In this document: positions 20,859 through 29,624 of the stretch, piece by piece
Layout: each line of letters opens with the position of its first letter
Numbering within the stretch: position 1 is the stretch's first letter
Source: Streptomyces sp. NBC_01460
GTDB taxonomy: Bacteria > Actinomycetota > Actinomycetes > Streptomycetales > Streptomycetaceae
NCBI RefSeq assembly: GCF_036227405.1
Contig: NZ_CP109473.1
Span: 5,208,001-5,272,000, forward strand
DNA length: 64,000 nt
Direction: 5' to 3'
Translations under genes and position numbers: made by a program
Notes under the pieces: model-generated
Databases searched by the model: none
The model's input: only the letters and a program-made list of their open reading frames with translations
Told to the model about the DNA's origin: nothing

Positions 20859-21147
20859 CCCGTCTCGGCTCCTCACTCGCTTCGGGGCCGGTCACCGGCG
20901 TCACCGTGGAGACGGGTCCACCGGCCCGGAGTCCGGAGGCACGCATCGTGGCACAACAGAGGGGGCCCGTAAAGAAGTTGCCGGCCCATCCCCGTACGCC
21001 ACTCCTGCCGCATCCGGCACAGGGGTGCTCGCCCGGGGGCCCGGAAAAGTTTCTTCCGGATTTCTGTCATCCTCACCCGCCCCACGCATCTACCTGAGCA
21101 CTGCGGCTCACAAGCCGCACCTGCCGACCCATCCGAAGGAGCGAACG
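20859..21147. promoter_or_regulatory. Divergent promoter region of the pectin locus, with palindrome
   Basis: This 289-bp gap separates the sigma-beta-helix gene from the pectinesterase. At 21041-21059 lies CCGGAA-N7-TTCCGG, with a GAAAAGTTTC core that recalls GAAA..TTTC operators of actinomycete polysaccharide-hydrolase genes. No clear SigA promoter is visible upstream of the pectinesterase, which would fit an alternative sigma factor. Confidence 0.45.
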
Positions 21148-22581
21148 ATGACCGAGAAACCGAACAGAAGGAGACGTGCCGTGGCCGTCGCGACCGTGGT
21201 GGGGGGCGTGCTGGCCGGTGGCCTGGTGACGCCCGCCGGTGCGGCGACGCTGCCGGCGGCGGGCGGTGTGTACCAGTTGGTGGTGAAGAAGAGCGGCAAG
21301 TGCGTGGATGTCCCGGCGGCGTCGACGGCGAACGGCGCGCTGCTCCAGCAGTGGGGCTGTACGGAGGGTGCGGCGTGGCAGCAGTTCACGCTGACGGCCG
21401 ACGGGGCCGGGAAGTACCGGCTGGTGAACAGGCAGAGCGGCAAGTGCGTCGACGTGCCCGACCACTCGAAGGTGAGCGGGACGCGGCTCCAGCAGTGGGG
21501 GTGTGCGGGTCAGGCGAACCAGCAGTGGACGTTGGCGGCGAGCGGGACGGACTCGTATCAGATCGTCAACGTCAACAGCGGTCTCTGCATGAGCGACAAG
21601 GACGCGTCGACGGCGAGTGGCGCGGCCGTCATCCAGGAGACCTGCACCGCCAACAGCAACAAGCAGTGGACCTTCAGACCGGTGGGGTCCACCGCCCCCA
21701 CCACCGTCGCCTCCGACGGCACGGGCACGTACACCACCGTCCAGGCGGCCGTGAACGCCGTCGGCAGCGGGAACGCGAGCCGGGTCACGATCACCGTCAA
21801 ACCCGGGACCTACCGGGAGCAGGTCAGCATCCCCGCCGACAAGCCCTACATCACCTTGAAGGGCACGGGCGACTCGTCCGACGACGTCGTGATCATCGGG
21901 AACCGCAACGCGGGTGACTACGGCACCGCCGGCTCGGCCACCGTCGTCGCCCTCGGCCATGACTTCACCGCCGAGAACCTGACGATGACGAACGACTTCG
22001 ACGAGAACAGCTCCGACACCGGTGACCAGGCCCTCGCCCTCTACCTCGACGCCGACCGCACGGTCCTCGACGACGTCAGACTGCTCGGCGACCAGGACAC
22101 CTTCCTGCTGAACGACCGGGCCCGGGCGTACGTCGTGGACTCCCGGATCGAGGGCACCGTGGACTTCATCTACGGCGGTGGCACCGCCGTCTTCCACGCC
22201 TGCGCCATCCACGAGCGGCGCACCACCGGCGGTCCGATCACCGCCGCGAGCACCGCCGCGGACAAGAAGTACGGCTTCCTGTTCTACCGGTCCACCATCA
22301 CCGGTGCCGTCGGCAACACCACCCAGCTGGGACGGCCCTGGAGGGCGAACGCCCAGGTGCTCTACCGCGAGAGCTCCCTGTCCTCGGCCCTGGCGACCGC
22401 CCAGCCGTGGACGGACATGTCCACCAACTCCTGGAAGAACGCCCGGTTCTCCGAGTACCGCAACACCGGCGCCGGAGCCACGGTCAACGGCAACCGGCCG
22501 CAGCTGACGGACGCGCAGGCCGCCGACCACACCCCGCAGAAGTACCTGGCCGGCTCCGACGGCTGGAACCCCGTCCGATGA
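21148..22581 (+). CDS. Secreted pectinesterase (CE8) with N-terminal CBM13 lectin
   Basis: 477 aa. It demethylates pectin outside the cell. AAGGAG lies 7 nt before ATG 21148. Domains: signal peptide with RRRR and cleavage after AGA (about residue 33), a ricin-B/CBM13 trefoil at about 36-175 with repeated Q-x-W motifs (QQWGC, WQQF, QQWT, KQWTF), then the pectinesterase beta-helix at about 190-477. Catalytic signatures are present: the Gln-Ala segment GDQALALYL, DQDTFLL, the nucleophile region GTVDFIYGG and LGRPWR. The preceding ORF extension is non-coding. It is followed after 50 bp by a pectate lyase, likely one operon. Confidence 0.93.
   Translation: MTEKPNRRRRAVAVATVVGGVLAGGLVTPAGAATLPAAGGVYQLVVKKSGKCVDVPAASTANGALLQQWGCTEGAAWQQFTLTADGAGKYRLVNRQSGKCVDVPDHSKVSGTRLQQWGCAGQANQQWTLAASGTDSYQIVNVNSGLCMSDKDASTASGAAVIQETCTANSNKQWTFRPVGSTAPTTVASDGTGTYTTVQAAVNAVGSGNASRVTITVKPGTYREQVSIPADKPYITLKGTGDSSDDVVIIGNRNAGDYGTAGSATVVALGHDFTAENLTMTNDFDENSSDTGDQALALYLDADRTVLDDVRLLGDQDTFLLNDRARAYVVDSRIEGTVDFIYGGGTAVFHACAIHERRTTGGPITAASTAADKKYGFLFYRSTITGAVGNTTQLGRPWRANAQVLYRESSLSSALATAQPWTDMSTNSWKNARFSEYRNTGAGATVNGNRPQLTDAQAADHTPQKYLAGSDGWNPVR
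21238..21676 (+). repeat. CBM13 DNA repeat, copy 1
   Basis: This 439-bp segment encodes the lectin domain of the pectinesterase and is about 98% identical, without indels (about nine differences by eye), to 22734-23172. The catalytic domains on either side are unrelated. Confidence 0.9.
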
Positions 22582-22631
22582 GCGGACGCACGGCCCACGA
22601 CACCCGACACGGAAGAGACGAGGAACCTGGC

Positions 22632-24089
22632 ATGAGTGGACACAGGAAGCGGACGAAGGGGCTCGGCGCCCTGCTGACAGCACTGGTGCTCGCTGCCGGA
22701 GGGGTGCTGGCCGGTGGGCTGGCGTCTCCTGCGGGTGCGGCGACGGTGCCGGCGGCGGGGGGTGTGTACCAGTTGGTGGTGAAGAAGAGCGGCAAGTGCG
22801 TGGATGTCCCGGCGGCGTCGACGGCGAACGGTGCCCTGTTGCAGCAGTGGGGGTGTACGGAGGGTGCGGCGTGGCAGCAGTTCACGCTGACGGCCGACGG
22901 GGCCGGGAAGTACCGGCTGGTGAACAGGCAGAGCGGCAAGTGCGTCGACGTGCCCGACCACTCGAAGGTGAGCGGGACGCGGCTCCAGCAGTGGGGGTGT
23001 GCGGGTCAGGCGAACCAGCAGTGGACGTTGGCGGCGAGCGGGACGGACTCGTATCAGATCGTCAACGTCAACAGCGGTCTCTGCATGAGTGACAAGGACG
23101 CCTCGACGGCGAGTGGCGCGGCCGTCATCCAGGAGACCTGCACCGCCAACAGCAACAAGCAGTGGACCTTCAAGCCGGTCTCCGCGGGGCGTGCCTGGTC
23201 CGACAAGGCCGACGGCTTCGCCTCCACCGGCGGCGGCACCACGGGCGGTGCGGCGGGCCGGACCGTCACCGTCACGAACTACACCGACCTGGTGACGTAC
23301 GCCACCGCGTCCGAGCCCTACGTCATCAAGGTCGCGGCCGCGATCACGGTCACCCCGTACGGGCACGAGATACCGGTGAAGTCCGACAAGACGATCATCG
23401 GCACGGGCACCTCCGGCCAGATCGTCGGTGGCGGCTTCTTCCTCGGCACCGGGATCCACAACGTCGTCATCCGCAACCTCACCATCCGTGACACCCGGAT
23501 GACCGAGGACGACCCGGACGACAAGGACTACGACTACGACGGCATCCAGATGGACACCGCCGACCACATCTGGATCGACCACAACCGCATCGAGCGGATG
23601 AACGACGGGCTCATCGACAGCCGCAAGGACACCAGCTACCTCACCGTCTCCTGGAACGTCATGGGCGAGCAGAACAAGGCCTTCGGCATCGGCTGGACGG
23701 ACAACGTCACCGCCCGGATGACCATCCACCACAACTGGATCCACGACACCAACCAGCGCAACCCCAGCATCGACAACGTCGCCTTCGCGCACCTCTACAA
23801 CAACTACCTGCAGAACGTGACGTCGTACGGCAACCTGTCGCGCGGCGCCTCGAAGACCGTCATCGAGAACAGCTACTACCAGAGCGTCGCGAACCCGTAC
23901 ACCATCGACACCACCGCCGCGTCCCTGACCCAGACCGGCAGCATCTGCGTCTCCTGCACCGGCAAGCAGCAGACGAACGGGACGACGTTCAAGCCGGGCG
24001 ACCACTACGGCTACTCGCTCGACCCGGCCGCGGACGTCCCGGCACTGCTCAAGCAGTACGGAGGACCGCAGGCGAACATCGGCAACTGA
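22632..24089 (+). CDS. Secreted pectate lyase (PL1) with N-terminal CBM13 lectin
   Basis: 485 aa from ATG 22632 (GAGGAA upstream). Domains: signal peptide ending SPAGA (about 35), CBM13 trefoil at about 38-180 almost identical to that of the upstream pectinesterase, then a PL1 parallel beta-helix at about 205-485. Calcium and catalytic motifs are visible: [25 protein letters not shown], and [16 protein letters not shown] carrying the catalytic Arg. It cleaves de-esterified polygalacturonate by beta-elimination, acting after the pectinesterase encoded just upstream. Confidence 0.93.
   Translation: MSGHRKRTKGLGALLTALVLAAGGVLAGGLASPAGAATVPAAGGVYQLVVKKSGKCVDVPAASTANGALLQQWGCTEGAAWQQFTLTADGAGKYRLVNRQSGKCVDVPDHSKVSGTRLQQWGCAGQANQQWTLAASGTDSYQIVNVNSGLCMSDKDASTASGAAVIQETCTANSNKQWTFKPVSAGRAWSDKADGFASTGGGTTGGAAGRTVTVTNYTDLVTYATASEPYVIKVAAAITVTPYGHEIPVKSDKTIIGTGTSGQIVGGGFFLGTGIHNVVIRNLTIRDTRMTEDDPDDKDYDYDGIQMDTADHIWIDHNRIERMNDGLIDSRKDTSYLTVSWNVMGEQNKAFGIGWTDNVTARMTIHHNWIHDTNQRNPSIDNVAFAHLYNNYLQNVTSYGNLSRGASKTVIENSYYQSVANPYTIDTTAASLTQTGSICVSCTGKQQTNGTTFKPGDHYGYSLDPAADVPALLKQYGGPQANIGN
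22734..23172 (+). repeat. CBM13 DNA repeat, copy 2
   Basis: Second copy of the 439-bp repeat, offset 1,496 bp from copy 1. Confidence 0.9.
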
Positions 24090-24104
24090 CCGCCGTCACG
24101 GGAC

Positions 24105-24145
24105 GGTTCCGGGCCCCTCCGCCGTGCGCGCGGGGGCCCGGGACC
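24105..24145 (+). terminator. Terminator after the pectate lyase
   Basis: A 13-bp stem with one wobble pair and a GC-rich loop, 15 nt past the stop. Confidence 0.75.
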
Positions 24146-24181
24146 GGAGGCCCGGGCCGCGTCCGCCCCGGGCCACCGCCG

Positions 24182-24198
24182 TTCTGCCGACAGCAGAT
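24182..24198 (+). promoter_or_regulatory. PopR-box-like palindrome upstream of the PopR-like gene
   Basis: TTCTGCC-GAC-AGCAGAT matches the PopR site I recall from S. lividans (TTCTGCC-N3-GGCAGAA) at 12 of 14 arm positions. It lies 61-77 bp upstream of the regulator's start, suggesting autoregulation. Confidence 0.5.
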
Positions 24199-24246
24199 CC
24201 GCCCGGCGCGGAAGGGTTTCCCCTGCCGTTCCGGGCGGATCCTTCC

Positions 24247-24258
24247 TAGGCTCGGACG
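24247..24258 (+). promoter_or_regulatory. Putative leaderless -10 of the PopR-like gene
   Basis: TAGGCT ends 6 nt before ATG 24259; no SD is present. Confidence 0.45.
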
Positions 24259-24615
24259 ATGAGCAGCCACGCATCGAACCACGCCCGGGTCATCCCTCTG
24301 CGCCCCGTTCCCGCCGCGCGGGAGCCCCTGTGGCGGGACGTCGTCGGCGATGTCCTGCGCCGCGAGCGCCTCGTGCAGGGGCGGACCCTCAAGGACGTGG
24401 CCGAGGCCGCACAGATCTCCGTGCCGTACCTCTCCGAGATCGAGCGCGGCCGCAAGGAGGCCTCGTCCGAGGTGCTCGCGGCGGCGGCCCGTTCGCTCGG
24501 GCTCGGGCTGGCCGACGTGCTCTCCCTGGCCCAGGAAGAGCTCACCCGCCGCGGTACGGCCTCCCGTGTGGCTCCGTCCCGGACCTCGATGGGCCAGGTG
24601 CGGCTGGCCGCCTGA
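24259..24615 (+). CDS. XRE-family regulator resembling PopR/ClgR
   Basis: 118 aa. A Cro/CI helix-turn-helix occupies about residues 30-90 ([20 protein letters not shown]), followed by an unstructured tail ending in V-R-L-A-A. PopR and ClgR of Streptomyces are XRE regulators of clp protease genes, and their C-terminal Ala-Ala is the degron recognised by ClpP1P2; the ending fits that pattern. The gene converges on a clpP remnant. The PopR name is inferred from domain, degron, neighbour and operator, not from an alignment. Confidence 0.78.
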   Translation: MSSHASNHARVIPLRPVPAAREPLWRDVVGDVLRRERLVQGRTLKDVAEAAQISVPYLSEIERGRKEASSEVLAAAARSLGLGLADVLSLAQEELTRRGTASRVAPSRTSMGQVRLAA

Positions 24616-24660
24616 CCCCCGCACGCGTGGGTGGGGCGTACGGTCAGGCGGCGGCCAGAC

Positions 24661-24989
24661 CCGTCGGCTGAGGACCTCGTCCGCGAGGCCGTACGCCACC
24701 GCCTCGCGCGCGGTGAAGAACCTGTCCCTGTCGGTGTCGGCCGGCAGGGGCGCCGGGTCGTGCGGGGTGTGGCGGGCCAGGACCTCCTCGACCTGCGACC
24801 GGATCCGCAGCATCTCCCCGGCAGGAGCAGCAGCTGCGCGCAGATCCGGTTCGCGGAGACCTCGTCGACCTAAGTGCCCAGGAACACGATCCGCTGGGCG
24901 AGGAGCTGGGCCGCGAAGTGGTCGTCGAAGCGCGTCGGAGGGGTGCCCTCGTCGGCGGCGCGTGGAAGGGCGGCGGGGTGGGGCGACAT
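24661..24989 (-). pseudogene. clpP (clpP3-like) remnant: nonsense codon plus internal deletion
   Basis: From ATG 24989 the complement encodes a ClpP N-terminus ([20 protein letters not shown]), then TAG at 24872-24870 where a Gln codon is expected. The same frame continues [16 protein letters not shown]. About 90 codons, including the catalytic Ser and His, are then missing. The sequence resumes in another frame with the ClpP C-terminus ([13 protein letters not shown]... [18 protein letters not shown]). It cannot make an active protease. The intact copy would be about 200 aa. No clpP4 partner is present. Confidence 0.85.
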
Positions 24990-25070
24990 CGGGTCTCCCG
25001 GTCGTGGGGGGCGGCCGGTGCGGCCGCGCTCACTCCACTCCTGGCCTGCCCGGGCGCCCACGTCGCCGCT

Positions 25071-25102
25071 CTCTGCCCGCGGCAGATTCGCCGCGGGCAG
25101 AG
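25071..25102 (-). terminator. Hairpin overlapping a PopR-box-like sequence
   Basis: A perfect 12-bp inverted repeat with an 8-nt loop lies 29 nt past the stop of the minus-strand gene at 25131, which suits a terminator. The left part (25072-25086) also reads TCTGCC-CGC-GGCAGA, close to a PopR box, centred about 90 bp upstream of the clpP remnant start. Either or both readings may apply. Confidence 0.65.
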
Positions 25103-25130
25103 GCGGCCGGCCACGCCACCGCGTGGCCGC

Positions 25131-25916
25131 CTACTTCACCGTGACCGCGTCACCGGTGGAGACGACCTTCATGGTCGTCGTCGTGCCGAGGAACGCCCAG
25201 CGCCAGCTGCCCGACGCGGAGGCCTTCACGGTCGCCCTGAGGCGTCCCGCGCTGTCCGTGGTCGCCGTCTTGACCGTGTGGTACGCGCCGCCGGGCGTCT
25301 TGTACTGCAGCTTCACCACCTGCTTGGTGTAGCCGTGGTACGTGAGATCCGTCCAGTTGGCGCGGGACAGCTTGCCGGTGACGGTGAGCGTGCCGCCCTT
25401 CTTCACCGGCTCGGGAGCGGCGTCCGTCGTCAGGGTCGCCGCGCGCTTCACCTTGAACGTGGCGATGCGGTCGGAGATCCAGTAGTCCTTGTCGTTGGCC
25501 TCGACCGTGGCGTTGACCTGCCAGGTCCCGGCCACCGAATTGGCGTCCCAGCCCTCGTTGCCGCTCCCGTAGGAGTCGATCCACGACGGGTCGAACTCCA
25601 TCGTCGCGGTGCACACGGACGTGGTGGAGCTGCTCTTCCTGCACGACGTGCCCAGGTACGACACCGGCCCGTGCAAGTTGGACGTGTTGAAGGCGGACAC
25701 GTGCGCCACGCCCTTCACGCCCGAGTTGTCCTTGATCGTCATGACGATCGGGAACCGCTTCACGTTCTTGACGCCGACGATCACACTGCCGCCCGCGTTC
25801 ACGACCGTCTTGACGATCCGGATGTCGCCCCTGCCCTCGGCGTGTGCGGCCGGAGCCGTCACCACCGCGGCGCCCACGGCCGCCACCGCCGCGAATGCGG
25901 CGATCCCTCTGCGCAT
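25131..25916 (-). CDS. Secreted protein of unknown function with beta-rich C-terminal domain
   Basis: 261 aa. The signal peptide runs to AHA at about residue 26. The mature part has a Cys pair (SCRKSSSTTSVC) that may form a disulfide, and a region with WIDSYGSGNEGWDANSVAG. A C-terminal Ig-like/bacterial surface domain at about 175-261 contains LTTDAAPEPVKKGGTLTVTG and ends in TVK. No catalytic motif is recognised. Similar secreted proteins are common Streptomyces hypotheticals. Confidence 0.7.
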   Translation of the reverse strand: MRRGIAAFAAVAAVGAAVVTAPAAHAEGRGDIRIVKTVVNAGGSVIVGVKNVKRFPIVMTIKDNSGVKGVAHVSAFNTSNLHGPVSYLGTSCRKSSSTTSVCTATMEFDPSWIDSYGSGNEGWDANSVAGTWQVNATVEANDKDYWISDRIATFKVKRAATLTTDAAPEPVKKGGTLTVTGKLSRANWTDLTYHGYTKQVVKLQYKTPGGAYHTVKTATTDSAGRLRATVKASASGSWRWAFLGTTTTMKVVSTGDAVTVK

Positions 25917-25929
25917 GTCCCACCCCTGT

Positions 25930-25961
25930 TGTTCCCCCGCCCGCAGCCGGGCGGGGGAACA
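25930..25961 (-). terminator. Terminator after msrA
   Basis: Perfect 14-bp stem, 4-nt loop, 36 nt past the msrA stop and just upstream of the secreted-protein gene. Confidence 0.88.
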
Positions 25962-25997
25962 GAGTAGCGATCACGCGATCACGGAGGCCGGTGGGGC

Positions 25998-26705
25998 TCA
26001 GCCCTCCGTCGGCGCCGGTGCGATGCCCGTCGGGCAGGCGCGGCCCCAGTTCGTCTCGGAGGGGGACTCCAGGGTGGCGCCCGTGCCGCCGATACCGCAG
26101 TAGCCGTCCGGGTTCTTGTCGAGGTACTGCTGGTGGTAGGCCTCCGCAGGCCAGAAGGTGCGGCCCTCGGCCGGCAGGATCTCCGTGCTGATCGTGCCGA
26201 AACCGGCGCCCGTCAGCACCTGCTGGTACGCCTCACGGGAGGCCTCGGCGGCCTCCGCCTGCTCGGGGGAGTGGGGGTAGAGCGCCGAGCGGTACTGCGT
26301 GCCCACGTCGTTGCCCTGGCGGAAGCCCTGGGTCGGGTTGTGGGACTCCCAGAAGAGCTTCAGCAGGTCCGCGTAGCTGACGACCTTCGGGTCGAAGACG
26401 ACACGGACGGCCTCCGTGTGGCCGGTCAGGCCCGAGCAGGTCTCCTCGTACGAGGGATTCTCGGTGTAGCCGCCCTGGTAACCGACGAGCGTCGTCCAGA
26501 CGCCCTCCGTCTGCCAGAACTTGCGCTCGGCGCCCCAGAAACAGCCCAGCGCGAAGTCGGCGACCTCCAGGCCCTGCGGGTAGGGGCCCGTCAGCGGGTT
26601 ACCGAGGACCGTGTGGCGGTCCGGCACCGTGAATTCGGGGGTGGAGCGGCCGCGCAGGGCCTCCTCCGGGGTGGGGAGCTGCGGGGTGCGGCGGGTCAGG
26701 AACAT
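25998..26705 (-). CDS. msrA: Peptide-methionine (S)-S-oxide reductase
   Basis: 235 aa. It reduces methionine-S-sulfoxide in proteins. The catalytic motif GCFWG is at about 54-58 (nucleophilic Cys 55), with [19 protein letters not shown] and [12 protein letters not shown] blocks downstream. A resolving Cys lies near the C-terminus (GYCGIGG, RACPTG). The N-terminal 45-residue extension is typical of the longer actinobacterial and plant form. GGAGGAG precedes ATG 26705. Confidence 0.95.
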   Translation of the reverse strand: MFLTRRTPQLPTPEEALRGRSTPEFTVPDRHTVLGNPLTGPYPQGLEVADFALGCFWGAERKFWQTEGVWTTLVGYQGGYTENPSYEETCSGLTGHTEAVRVVFDPKVVSYADLLKLFWESHNPTQGFRQGNDVGTQYRSALYPHSPEQAEAAEASREAYQQVLTGAGFGTISTEILPAEGRTFWPAEAYHQQYLDKNPDGYCGIGGTGATLESPSETNWGRACPTGIAPAPTEG

Positions 26706-26773
26706 GCGGGGGCTCCTCCGGGGGTCGGTGTTGCTCGGTACAACGCCGCGGGGGCGCCGTGGATTCCGTGCCC

Positions 26774-26932
26774 TCAGGCCGCCGGGGACCGGGGACCGTG
26801 CCCCTCGTCACCCTCGCGGTCCGTGGCCGCCGGGGACTCGTAGGAGGCCAGGTAGGAGGCCGTCTTCCTGCGCGCCCGGAGCCAGAACCAGACGGCGAGG
26901 GCTATGAGGATCAGTGGGATCAGTCGTGCCAT
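26774..26932 (-). CDS. 52-aa single-pass membrane protein
   Basis: The complement encodes [20 protein letters not shown], an N-terminal transmembrane helix, then a basic RRK stop-transfer and a charged 30-residue tail ending RSPAA. The SD is weak. It follows the TPR-like gene by 40 bp on the same strand, and a homologous small ORF is common at this Streptomyces locus. Function unknown. Confidence 0.6.
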   Translation of the reverse strand: MARLIPLILIALAVWFWLRARRKTASYLASYESPAATDREGDEGHGPRSPAA

Positions 26933-26972
26933 GGGGGTGCCGGTCCAATCCGGAGGGGGCGGGGGTGCCGGG

Positions 26973-28085
26973 TCAGTGGAGCAGTGTCGCGGGACTGCCG
27001 CCGTTCGCCTCGTACCCGGCGACGGCCAGCGCCCGGTACACCGTGTACTCGGCGGCCGGGTCGGGGTCCTGGGTCCAGGGCAGCGCGCCCACGTGGCCGT
27101 CGATGTGGACGAGCTGGTGCATCGCCTCCGACCAGCGTTCCATGCGGACGAGGAAGAGGACCAGCAGGTGCCGGACGTGCGCGAGCACCGGGTCGTCGGC
27201 GCGGGCCGCGTGCACCGCGAACATCGCGCCCTCGACCGCCTTCGTCACGACGGCACCCCGGTAGAAGCCCTGCACGAGATTGACCTCGGGGAGGTGCTCG
27301 TACACGGCGAACAGCGGCAGCGCGGCGAGCAGCGAGCCCTGCGGGGCGCGGGCGGCGGCCGTCGTCGCGAAGCGGTCGGCCTCCTCGCGGGAGCCGTGCC
27401 ACTTCTCGCACCAGAAGTGCAGAGCGGCGATGTGGGCGCCCATGTGTGCGGGGGCCCGGTCGATGATCTTCGCCCAGAGCTGGTCGAACTGCTCGTGCGA
27501 GTACCCCAGCCCACGCGCCACGGCGAGCTCCACGAGGTACGGGACGGGGTCGCCCGGAGCCAGCAGGGCGGCCTCGCCGCAGACCGTACGGGCCTCCTCC
27601 AGGATGATCCGGAAGTCGTCGGTGCCCACGGTGCCGGTGCGCCACGCCTGCTGCACGAGGAACTCCGCGTGCACCGCCGCCGCCCCCGCGTCCTTCGGGG
27701 CCTCGGCCCGCCACGCCCTCAGCCACGCGCCGCCGGCACCGGGCCGCCGCGCCAGCTCCAGGGAGGCCGCGCCGGCGAACGCCTGCACCCGCTGCCAGCG
27801 GATCTCGCTCTCCTTGGGAGTGCCCGCGAGCAGCTGGGAGGCGGCCTTCCAGCTCTGGGTGCCCTGGACGACGTCGAGGACGTCGAGCAGGTCCTGGTCG
27901 GGCCCCGGCATCCGGACGTCCAGCTCCTCCTGGCGCGCGAAGCCGTAATCGTCCGGGTCGGCGGCGTCGGGCGAACCGGGCGCGACCTGGCGGATACCGC
28001 CACGGCGCCGCAGCATGACCGGGCCGACGACGGCGACCAGCATGCACAGGGCGAGCAGGAACCACAGAATCTCCATGCGGTCCAT
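26973..28085 (-). CDS. Membrane-anchored alpha-helical (TPR-like) protein, unknown function
   Basis: 370 aa from ATG 28085 (ATG 28076 is an alternative; upstream in-frame codons overlap the divergent metB promoter). An N-terminal transmembrane helix (ILWFLLALCMLVAVVG), a basic linker and a roughly 300-residue all-helical cytoplasmic domain with repeat-like helix pairs resemble tetratricopeptide solenoids. No catalytic residues recognised. Confidence 0.7.
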   Translation of the reverse strand: MDRMEILWFLLALCMLVAVVGPVMLRRRGGIRQVAPGSPDAADPDDYGFARQEELDVRMPGPDQDLLDVLDVVQGTQSWKAASQLLAGTPKESEIRWQRVQAFAGAASLELARRPGAGGAWLRAWRAEAPKDAGAAAVHAEFLVQQAWRTGTVGTDDFRIILEEARTVCGEAALLAPGDPVPYLVELAVARGLGYSHEQFDQLWAKIIDRAPAHMGAHIAALHFWCEKWHGSREEADRFATTAAARAPQGSLLAALPLFAVYEHLPEVNLVQGFYRGAVVTKAVEGAMFAVHAARADDPVLAHVRHLLVLFLVRMERWSEAMHQLVHIDGHVGALPWTQDPDPAAEYTVYRALAVAGYEANGGSPATLLH

Positions 28086-28141
28086 TGTCCCCGGACGGGT
28101 AAGCGGGCGGCGAGTGGCCTTCAACTCCCCTCCCGACGAAC

Positions 28142-28155
28142 TACGCTCGGGCCCC
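28142..28155 (+). promoter_or_regulatory. Putative leaderless -10 of metB (TACGCT)
   Basis: TACGCT ends 8 nt before ATG 28156, and no SD is present. Confidence 0.45.
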
Positions 28156-29301
28156 ATGAGCGACCAGCACAGCTTCGAGACCCTTGCGATCCACGCCGGC
28201 AACACGGCGGATCCCCTCACCGGCGCCGTGGTCCCGCCGATCTACCAGGTGTCCACGTACAAGCAGGACGGCGTAGGCGGACTGCGCGGCGGCTACGAGT
28301 ACAGCCGCAGCGCCAACCCCACCCGCACCGCGCTGGAGGAGAACCTCGCGGCGCTGGAGGGCGGCCGCCGCGGGCTCGCCTTCGCGTCGGGCCTCGCCGC
28401 GGAGGACTGCCTCCTGCGCACGCTGCTGACCCCCGGTGACCACGTCGTCATCCCGAACGACGCCTACGGCGGCACGTTCCGGCTGTTCGCGAAGGTCGCC
28501 TCGCGCTGGGGCGTGGAGTTCTCGGTCGCCGACACCTCGGACGTGAGCGCGGTACGGGCGGCGCTCACCCCGCGCACCAAGGCGATCTGGGTGGAGACCC
28601 CGTCGAACCCGCTGCTCGGCATCACCGACATCGCGGCCGTCGCCGGAGTCGCCCGGCAGGCGGGCGCCCGGCTGGTCGTCGACAACACCTTCGCCAGCCC
28701 CTACCTCCAGCAGCCGCTCGCGCTCGGCGCCGACGTCGTGGTGCACTCCACCACCAAGTACATGGGCGGCCACTCGGACGTCGTCGGCGGCGCGCTCGTC
28801 GTCAGCGACCCGGAGCTGGCGGAGGAACTGGCGTACCACCAGAACGCGATGGGCGCGGTCGCCGGGCCGTTCGACGCGTGGCTGGTGCTGCGCGGCATCA
28901 AGACCCTCGCGGTCCGCATGGACCGCCACGACGAGAACGCCACCAAGGTCGCCGACCTCCTCACCCGGCACCCCAAGGTGACCCAGGTCCTCTACCCGGG
29001 TCTCCCGGAGCACCCGGGCCACGAGGTCGCCGCCAAGCAGATGAAGGCGTTCGGCGGGATGGTGTCGTTCCGGGTCGCGGGCGGCGAGGAGGCGGCGGTC
29101 GAGGTCTGCAACCGCGCCAAGCTCTTCACGCTCGGCGAATCGCTCGGCGGTGTCGAATCGCTCCTGGAGCACCCGGGCCGTATGACCCACGCCTCGGCGG
29201 CGGGTTCCCCGCTGGAGGTGCCGGCCGACCTCGTCCGGCTGTCCGTCGGCATCGAGAACGCCGACGACCTGCTGGCCGACCTCACGCAGGCGCTCGGCTG
29301 A
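28156..29301 (+). CDS. metB: Cystathionine gamma-synthase (PLP-dependent)
   Basis: 381 aa. It condenses an O-acylhomoserine with cysteine to cystathionine; gamma-lyase activity is hard to exclude within this Cys/Met metabolism PLP family. Markers: YEYSRSANPTR (about 47-57), FASGLAAED, VETPSNPLL, VVDNTFASPYLQ, and the PLP-binding Lys 201 in HSTTKYMGGHSD. The C-terminal SLGGVESLLEHPG and HAS motifs are present. Between the motifs no insertions or breaks are seen. Confidence 0.92.
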   Translation: MSDQHSFETLAIHAGNTADPLTGAVVPPIYQVSTYKQDGVGGLRGGYEYSRSANPTRTALEENLAALEGGRRGLAFASGLAAEDCLLRTLLTPGDHVVIPNDAYGGTFRLFAKVASRWGVEFSVADTSDVSAVRAALTPRTKAIWVETPSNPLLGITDIAAVAGVARQAGARLVVDNTFASPYLQQPLALGADVVVHSTTKYMGGHSDVVGGALVVSDPELAEELAYHQNAMGAVAGPFDAWLVLRGIKTLAVRMDRHDENATKVADLLTRHPKVTQVLYPGLPEHPGHEVAAKQMKAFGGMVSFRVAGGEEAAVEVCNRAKLFTLGESLGGVESLLEHPGRMTHASAAGSPLEVPADLVRLSVGIENADDLLADLTQALG

Positions 29302-29311
29302 CAGCCGGCGC

Positions 29312-29345
29312 GTCCGCCCGGCCGGAAGATCCCGGCCGGGCGGAC
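29312..29345. terminator. Bidirectional terminator metB / DUF1059 gene
   Basis: Perfect 14-bp stem with a 6-nt loop between convergent stop codons. Confidence 0.9.
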
Positions 29346-29354
29346 CGTGCGGTC

Positions 29355-29546
29355 TCAGACCGCTGCCTTCTCGTCCTCCAGGGAACCCCGGATCTGCTCA
29401 CGCATCTCGGGGCTGTCCTGGTGCTCATGGACCGAGACCGCGTGTTCCACGGCGGCCCGGACGACTTCGTCCTCCTCACCGGAAATGGTGAGGGAGCAGT
29501 TCGACACACTCGGGTACTTGCGGCAGTCGGCGACTTTCCGTGTCAT
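29355..29546 (-). CDS. DUF1059 small protein
   Basis: 63 aa from ATG 29546 with GAGGAGG 6 nt upstream (the longer reading from 29582 ignores this SD). TRKVADCRKYPSVSNCSLTI and a C-terminal helix with DSPEMREQI match the DUF1059 family, whose conserved Cys/His pattern suggests metal or small-ligand binding. Function unknown. Confidence 0.82.
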   Translation of the reverse strand: MTRKVADCRKYPSVSNCSLTISGEEDEVVRAAVEHAVSVHEHQDSPEMREQIRGSLEDEKAAV

Positions 29547-29624
29547 GGCGGCCTCCTCGATGGACGAGTGCACGCCCTTCAAGCGTAGATCCGAAACGGA
29601 GCGCCCACAGGACGGGACCGCAGG

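Noticed and set aside
24870..25061. 63-aa minus-strand ORF as an independent small gene
   Set aside because: It is the N-terminal part of the broken clpP up to its premature TAG, with non-coding upstream extension.
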